DNA from: Chaetomium olivaceum | Lineage: Eukaryota > Ascomycota > Sordariomycetes > Sordariales > Chaetomiaceae | DNA: 64,000 bases | NCBI GenBank assembly: GCA_039881045.1 | Contig: JAYWVB010000005.1 | Coordinates: forward strand, 62,001 to 126,000 | Reading direction: 5' to 3' | In this document: in pieces, positions 59,027 to 64,000 of the stretch | Position numbering within the stretch: the stretch's first letter is position 1 | Layout: each line of letters opens with the position of its first letter | Notes under the pieces: generated by a model | Database searches by the model: none | Told to the model about the DNA's origin: nothing | Seen by the model: only the letters and a program-made list of their open reading frames with translations | Translations under genes and position numbers: made by a program

Positions 59027-59546
59027 GGGCGAGTGGGTGAGTGGGTGGTGATGGCCTTGGAAAGAAGGAAGCGTCGGGTCGGTCGTTCGGTCGTTCGTTA
59101 TAGGGGGTTTTGAGGGCGTCTGTGGGGCGGGAGCTGCATTTAAGGAGTTGCCATAGGATTGGATAGGGGCGAATAGTAACGAAGGACTGCGACCCGTTCC
59201 TAAACTCGAGAAAAAGAAAGGCTAATTAGAAGTTAAGGTAGTTACAGGTACCGTGTTGGACAGTTGAACAGCTGGTCAAAGTCATAGGACGGGTCATGGC
59301 CCCACGTCGCTTGCTTGCAGGAGCAGCAGCATGACCCACTCCCCACGTGGACCTGGAATGAGGTGCGTCTGCCAAGCCAAAGCTCCCGTCGAGTTCTGAG
59401 TGGGCATCGAACCAGAGCCTGAGTGGCCTGAGTTGTGCATTGATTTTGGAGATTTGGAGAGCTCAAAAGTTGTTCATTCTCACGAGTCACACCAACTCAC
59501 ATAAACGGCACCAGATGAGTCGACACCAACCCAATCGACTCGAACA
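59027..59546. promoter_or_regulatory. Divergent promoter, alg11 / cox18
   Basis: The 520 bp between two divergent start codons. No specific motif assigned. Confidence 0.5.
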
Positions 59547-60812
59547 ATGGCAACCTCTACTATGAGGGTAGTAACCCGACTCCGGGCTAACCCCGCCCGT
59601 CTTCACATCTCAACACCCTTCTCAATATCACGAAGAAGCTACTCCTCCCTCCTCCAACCCCTCACCCTCACTCCCAGCTACACCACCAACACCTCTTCAA
59701 AAAGGAGACCTACCCTCCCGCACCAGCAACACCGCGCCTTCTCCCTCCAACCCCTCCTCGACACCACGCTCACCGCATCCCACACCCTCGTGCACGCCTC
59801 CCAAACCCTGCTCACCACCATCCACACCACCACCGCCACGCCCTGGTGCCTCAGCATCCCCCTCTTCGCCTTCACCCTCGCCCTCTGCACGCGCCTGCCC
59901 ACCACCATCTACACGCGGCGCACCATCACCCGCCGCGCCGCGCTGTACCCGCTCGGGCTCGCCTCTCTAGCACGGGCACAGGCCACCGTCAGGGACTCCT
60001 CGTCGCCGGCGGTGGCGGGCGCGGGCGCCACGGCGGAGCAGATGAAGAGGATGGTGACGGCGGCGACGCAGCGGGAGGCGAAGGCGAGGGGGAGACGGTG
60101 GGGCGTGCAGGCGTGGAAGGACTGGGCGCCGGCGCTGGCCGTGTTTCCGTTTTGGCTGGCGGGGATTGAGGGGCTGAGGCGGATGTGTGGCGGGCCGAAG
60201 GGGTTGTTGGGGGCGTTGCTTGGTTGGAGGGAGGGGGGGGTTGGGGGTGCTGAGGGTGCGGTTGTTGCTGCTGGGGAGGTGGGGGAGCAGCTCCCGGGTT
60301 CGGTTACCGTCCCCGTTTCCGTTTCCGTTCCCGGGGAGACGGGGCAAGAAGGGATGCGGGACGCGCTGGCGACTTATGTCGCTGATCCATCCATGGCCAC
60401 GGAGGGGTGTTTGTGGTTCCCCGACCTGACTGTCGCGGACCCGCTCCACATCTTGCCGTTTGCCCTTTCGGCCATTCTGCTCGTGAACGTGGTGCCCAGA
60501 TCGCGGCTGGCCTGGAGGCAGTTTTTGGGTTTGGATCCCCCGGCGGTAACCTGGACCGGCAATCTCAAGTGGCGCCTGCGCATCCAGAGGGGGCTGCTTG
60601 TAATGGCCGTGGCCATCGGGCCCCTCACCATCCACCTGCCGGCCGCACTCCATCTTTACTGGATCACCTCGGCGTCATTGGCCCAAGTGCAATCCTTCAT
60701 CGTCGGGAAATTTATCCCGATGCCCAAGACTGTCCGCTCAGCCAGGAGGGAGGGGCTAATCTGCGTCATGCCGACGCGGAGTGACACGTCAAAGCCGGAC
60801 AAAAAACGTTGA
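59547..60812 (+). CDS. cox18: Mitochondrial inner-membrane insertase Cox18 (Oxa1/YidC family)
   Basis: Translocates the Cox2 C-terminal tail across the inner membrane. Single exon, 421 residues. The Arg/Ser/Thr-rich presequence runs to about residue 65. The YidC-like core has WCLSIPLFAFTLALCTRLPTTIYTRR, then WAPALAVFPFWLAGIEGLRRMCG, LWFPDLTVADPLHILPFALSA and LPAALHLYWITSASLAQVQS. Its length and the short C-terminus, lacking a ribosome-binding coiled coil, favour Cox18 over Oxa1. A Gly/Val/Ala/Pro-rich insertion of about 60 residues sits between helices 2 and 3. The frame is intact. Confidence 0.88.
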   Translation: MATSTMRVVTRLRANPARLHISTPFSISRRSYSSLLQPLTLTPSYTTNTSSKRRPTLPHQQHRAFSLQPLLDTTLTASHTLVHASQTLLTTIHTTTATPWCLSIPLFAFTLALCTRLPTTIYTRRTITRRAALYPLGLASLARAQATVRDSSSPAVAGAGATAEQMKRMVTAATQREAKARGRRWGVQAWKDWAPALAVFPFWLAGIEGLRRMCGGPKGLLGALLGWREGGVGGAEGAVVAAGEVGEQLPGSVTVPVSVSVPGETGQEGMRDALATYVADPSMATEGCLWFPDLTVADPLHILPFALSAILLVNVVPRSRLAWRQFLGLDPPAVTWTGNLKWRLRIQRGLLVMAVAIGPLTIHLPAALHLYWITSASLAQVQSFIVGKFIPMPKTVRSARREGLICVMPTRSDTSKPDKKR

Positions 60813-60973
60813 TTCGGACTGTACAGATAGAACGACAGACATAGCCCAAGAGGCCAACTCCAAACGCCTCCTCACACAACAATAAAGTAATACCAATTAC
60901 AGCCTCCCGCCTCCCCCTCCGCTCATCTAAAAAAAACCAGTGCCACCCCAAGAAGACATCGACCTGACCACCA

Positions 60974-61856
60974 TCACCCTAGGAACACAGCCAGCAAGAT
61001 AATGGTCAGAATCACCGACAAGATAACTAGCAAGCAACACGCCTTGCTACGGGCATTCTTCTGGTACCTCGCCGCACTGCGCAGCTCGCGGTCCGCGCCC
61101 TGGGTATCATCCCTCACAACCTCGACGTTGCGCTCGATGGTGTCGAGCACCTCGCCCTGCTCGGTGACGATCTGCGCCACCTGCTGGAACAGCACGTTGA
61201 GGTCGCCCACGCCCTGCTCGATGTTGCGGATCTCCTCCTCGCGCTCGATGATCAGCGCCTCCTGGAAATCCACCTCGTCCTGCGGCGCTAGCCGAGTGAG
61301 TTCCTGCTGCTGGAGGAGCTGTGGGCTGGAAGGCCCGCCGCCTGCTGCGGTGCCCGATCCGTCTTCTTGGTCGACGGCTGCCCGCGCGGCGGAGACGGAG
61401 GCCTTTTGTTTCTCGAGGGCCTGGCGCTGGAGGGATTGGAACTCGGAGAGGGGGATTGGAACTCGCGCGAGAGCTTTTGTTGCATGTATTTTTGTGTTGG
61501 CTGTAAACAAGACATACGTTAGCCCCAGGAAAAAACAGGATATATATGATTCAAAAGGCAAGGAGCCGTACTGTAACATCCTCCCACGCCTGGACCTTCT
61601 TGACTCCCTCGCCGACGTCCTTAAACGTGCTCCGCGACTCCTCGATCAGCTCGTGCACCCGCTCCCGCACCCGCGGCGTGTCGCGCCGTGTCCCCAGGTG
61701 CCCGACCTCCCCGCTCAGTCGCTGGTTGTTGCCGTTGAGCTTGAACAGCTTGTTCATGAGGTCTTGCGAGAGGCGCTGGAAATCCGGGTCGTCGGTATAG
61801 CCGGAGCTGCCGCGTGTGCGCCCCGCCTCGAGCGACGAGAGCTGATCGAACGACAT
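60974..61856 (-). CDS. pep12: Endosomal/vacuolar Qa-SNARE, Pep12 type
   Basis: Syntaxin for Golgi-to-late-endosome fusion. Two exons, 61856-61572 and 61500-60974. The N-terminal Habc domain starts PDFQRLSQDLMNKLFKLNGN. The SNARE motif is EALIIEREEEIRNIEQGVGDLNVLFQQ, with the zero-layer Gln in NVLFQQVAQIVTEQGE. A C-terminal anchor (CCLLVILSVILTIILLAVF) ends the protein. One base is missing in the G5 run 61450-61454. Adding it joins YMQQKLSREFQS to LSEFQSLQRQALEKQK and gives 270 residues. The Pep12 assignment (rather than Sso1 or Tlg2) rests on the N-terminal and linker sequence. Confidence 0.9.
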
Positions 61857-62295
61857 GGTGGTTGTGGCGGAGTCTCTGTGTTGGTTGTGTTTTGAAGCGA
61901 TTGAAGACGCAGTGAAATAGCAAAACTGGATAGCGAGCGATGAGACGGGGCGGCGATTGCTTTTAGTTGTGGTTTTGGTTGCGATCTTCGGCTTTCTTGG
62001 TCAGTGTTCAAGGTTGCGAGGTTGGTCGCCTGGCTCCTGGGCCGTTCGGGGCCGCCTGGAGTCCTGTGACAGAACGCCCCACATCGACGTAATGGGGCTT
62101 TGGTCCAATCAGACAACTCCCTTTGAGTGGGACGGCTGGACCCTGGACCTTGTTGCTTCGCGTCTCCCATTGCAACTGCTGGGTCTCGACTGGTGGGCTC
62201 CAAAGACAGCTTTTTTATTTACAAACCGACTTCCTCTTCGCAGCTGTGATCCACCAACCACCAAGCAGCAAGCGACCCGACCATGCGCAGCGAGG
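61857..62295. promoter_or_regulatory. Divergent promoter, pep12 / ndc1
   Basis: The 439 bp between two divergent start codons. No specific motif assigned. Confidence 0.5.
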
Positions 62296-64000
62296 ATGGC
62301 GGCAGCAACAGTCAGGAGATCTCCCTATAAGGATTTCCTACAACCCGCGTTGCAGCGACGCTTTGCGACAGCGAGCTTGTGCGTGTTGGCCATCGCATAC
62401 ATCCAGGCCCTGTTCTTGGCCAGTTGGAGCTCCTGTATGTTCAACTCTCTTCCCCCTTCCATCTCCCGTTGGCTCAAGACGATTCCAATTCCTAACTTCA
62501 GAACGCAGGGATCTGGTCTTGGTTTCCCTTAGGACCTACCGGTTTCCGCGCCGTCTCCCTCTTCTTCTGCGGCATCATCGTCATCATCCTCCGAATCTCC
62601 CAATACCACCCCGGGCTACGAACGTCCGACTCGGGCGTCCACACTTTCTTCCGCTATGCGCCCAGGCTAGAGACGGCCGAGACAATCCTCACCTATACGC
62701 TATCTGCGTTCGTTTTCAGCTTCATCTACCTCTGGTCGCTGTCGGACGCGTCGGGCCTCGAATTCGTCACCTACTTCACCGCCGACCGCGCGAGGCTGAA
62801 CGAGAAGCCACTGTTTCTGATATCCCATTTGGTGCTGCTCGGGGCTTACCAAGCACTGCAACACCTTTTCAGGGATGTCGACCGTCTGTCTCTCGGGGTA
62901 GCGAGACCAGAAAATGGGGGCGGGAAGCCGGAGGAGGGGGACGTGTCCCACCAGGTGCGCCGGTTCAGAGACCAGCTCCCTTCGATGCTGGTATACACGC
63001 TCAACCACTCGGTCATCGGCATGGTTCTCAGCTGCATCCTCTACCCGCTGACGGTGCGCGGCACCATCTGGAAGACTACCCTGGTTTTGCTACGCCCCAT
63101 CTACAGCCTACCCAGGAGCAACATGCTCCCTTCCTCGCTGCACTACTTTTCCGTCCCTGTTATATTCCGCTGTTTCCTCGTCGGTCTGGCTCTCATGTTT
63201 GCCTGGACGGCCGCCAACACGGCTTTCTCGCTCTTTCTGGTTAAGCACCCGCTGAAGAACGGGAAGCCGTTGACGTCGGACTCGAAGGACCCGAACGGCA
63301 GTCTCCTTAATGGGCTAAAGAATAAGAAGCTTTCCATCAAGGTGTGTTGGACCCATATTGTTTTTCTTTCCGGTTGACTAACAATCTAGTGTTTCGCCAT
63401 GTGGGAGCTGGCCTTCATCGCCCGCGACTTTTCCGACCGTCGCAAGTCCATCTACGAGGACATCGAGCGCAAGGACGGGCCTATGTGGTCGCAAGTCTAC
63501 AAAATCTGCCTCGACACCATCAAGACCATGGAAACCAACATGGACGCGTACATGGCGCCGCCCGCACCACCCACTTCCACCCCTGACTTGACCCCTGAAG
63601 AACTTCTACTCCAACAGCAAAAGGCCAGGACTACTAATCCTCCACGGGAGGAAGAAATCTTCCAACCCATCCCCCAACGCAAGGGTCTCCGCAACCAGGT
63701 CGAAAAGGCCGTCAACCAAGCGACGCTAGCACCAGGGCAGGGCTCGCAGCTCTCCCCGACCGCGAAGCGGATGGTCGAGTCCGCCAAGCAGCAGCTCCTC
63801 AAAGCCCAGAAAGAAGCCACCGGATCCGAGGACACGCAGGGCCTCTTCCAGGACGCCGCCCTCCGCGTGTTGCGCTCGCCCGCCGGCTGGCCCTTCCGCC
63901 AGCACTACCGCCGCCGGCTCGCCCACGCCGTGTTCGGGTCGCCCTACGGCGAGCCCAGCCTGTACGTCAACACGGCGTACGCGCTGTCGGGCCTCGCCGT
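62296..64000 (+). CDS. ndc1: Nucleoporin / spindle-pole membrane protein Ndc1 (3' truncated by window)
   Basis: Pore-membrane protein that anchors nuclear pore complexes and, in fungi, spindle pole bodies. Exons seen are 62296-62434, 62509-63341 and 63390 to the window edge. The N-terminus (YKDFLQPALQRRFATASLC) leads into six predicted helices, for example WFPLGPTGFRAVSLFFCGIIV, YTLSAFVFSFIYLWSL and LVGLALMFAWTAANTAFSLFL. Conserved blocks include SLPRSNMLPSSLHYF and KCFAMWELAFIARDFSDRRKSIYED. The soluble C-terminal part has begun (LSPTAKRMVESAKQQLLKAQKE) and continues past 64000. The frame is intact as far as visible. Confidence 0.88.

Noticed and set aside
62123..63244. 373-codon + strand ORF
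   Set aside because: Alternative frame over ndc1 exons 1-2; the ndc1 frame carries the helices and conserved blocks.

Overview
The window is nuclear DNA of a filamentous ascomycete, most likely a Sordariomycete close to the Sordariales. Supporting signs are short introns (about 50-100 nt) with GTRNGT donors, CTRAC/CTAAC branch points and YAG acceptors, GC-rich coding sequence, a two-subunit ATP-citrate lyase encoded by a divergent gene pair, and one housekeeping gene every 2 kb or so on both strands. No bacterial, viral, CRISPR or biosynthetic-cluster content was seen. Species was not determined.

Layout. 0.7-2.4 kb: a single-pass membrane protein. 3.8-11.6 kb: ERD2, clamp-loader subunit Rfc5, mitoribosomal L16 and the large clamp-loader subunit Rfc1. 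About 12.3-12.56 kb: a strongly structured candidate Pol III element with A-box-like and B-box-like motifs. 13.8-20.4 kb: Mge1/GrpE, Rpb3, the dicarboxylate carrier (with a 5-nt exon) and mitochondrial PheRS. 20.4-27.5 kb: gene-poor, holding only a calcipressin gene and RRG9. 27.5-33.6 kb: a large WD40 protein and a ubiquitin-like/WLM metalloprotease. 35.4-45.2 kb: a GH72 glucanosyltransferase, acl2<->acl1 and mitoribosomal uL30m. 46-54.5 kb: EAF3, the kinetochore subunit Nkp2/Cnl2, an ER thioredoxin-like membrane protein and the kinetochore subunit CENP-Q/Fta7. 55-64 kb: TRM2, ALG11, COX18, the PEP12 syntaxin and NDC1, which runs off the right edge.

The most unusual feature is in EAF3. Its chromodomain exon and its MRG-domain exons are separated by a 2,340-nt intron, in a region where introns are normally about 60 nt. 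That intron holds an intact same-strand ORF of about 479 codons. The predicted protein is dominated by a long hexapeptide repeat tract and a second acidic nonapeptide repeat, and I recognise no domain in it.

A second pattern runs through the window. At least 20 single-base frame breaks occur in otherwise well-conserved genes, and nearly all fall in homopolymer runs. Correcting one base per site restores the conserved protein and, where checked, an exon total divisible by three. This looks like consensus error in the assembly rather than gene decay, so these genes are annotated as whole loci with the breaks noted.
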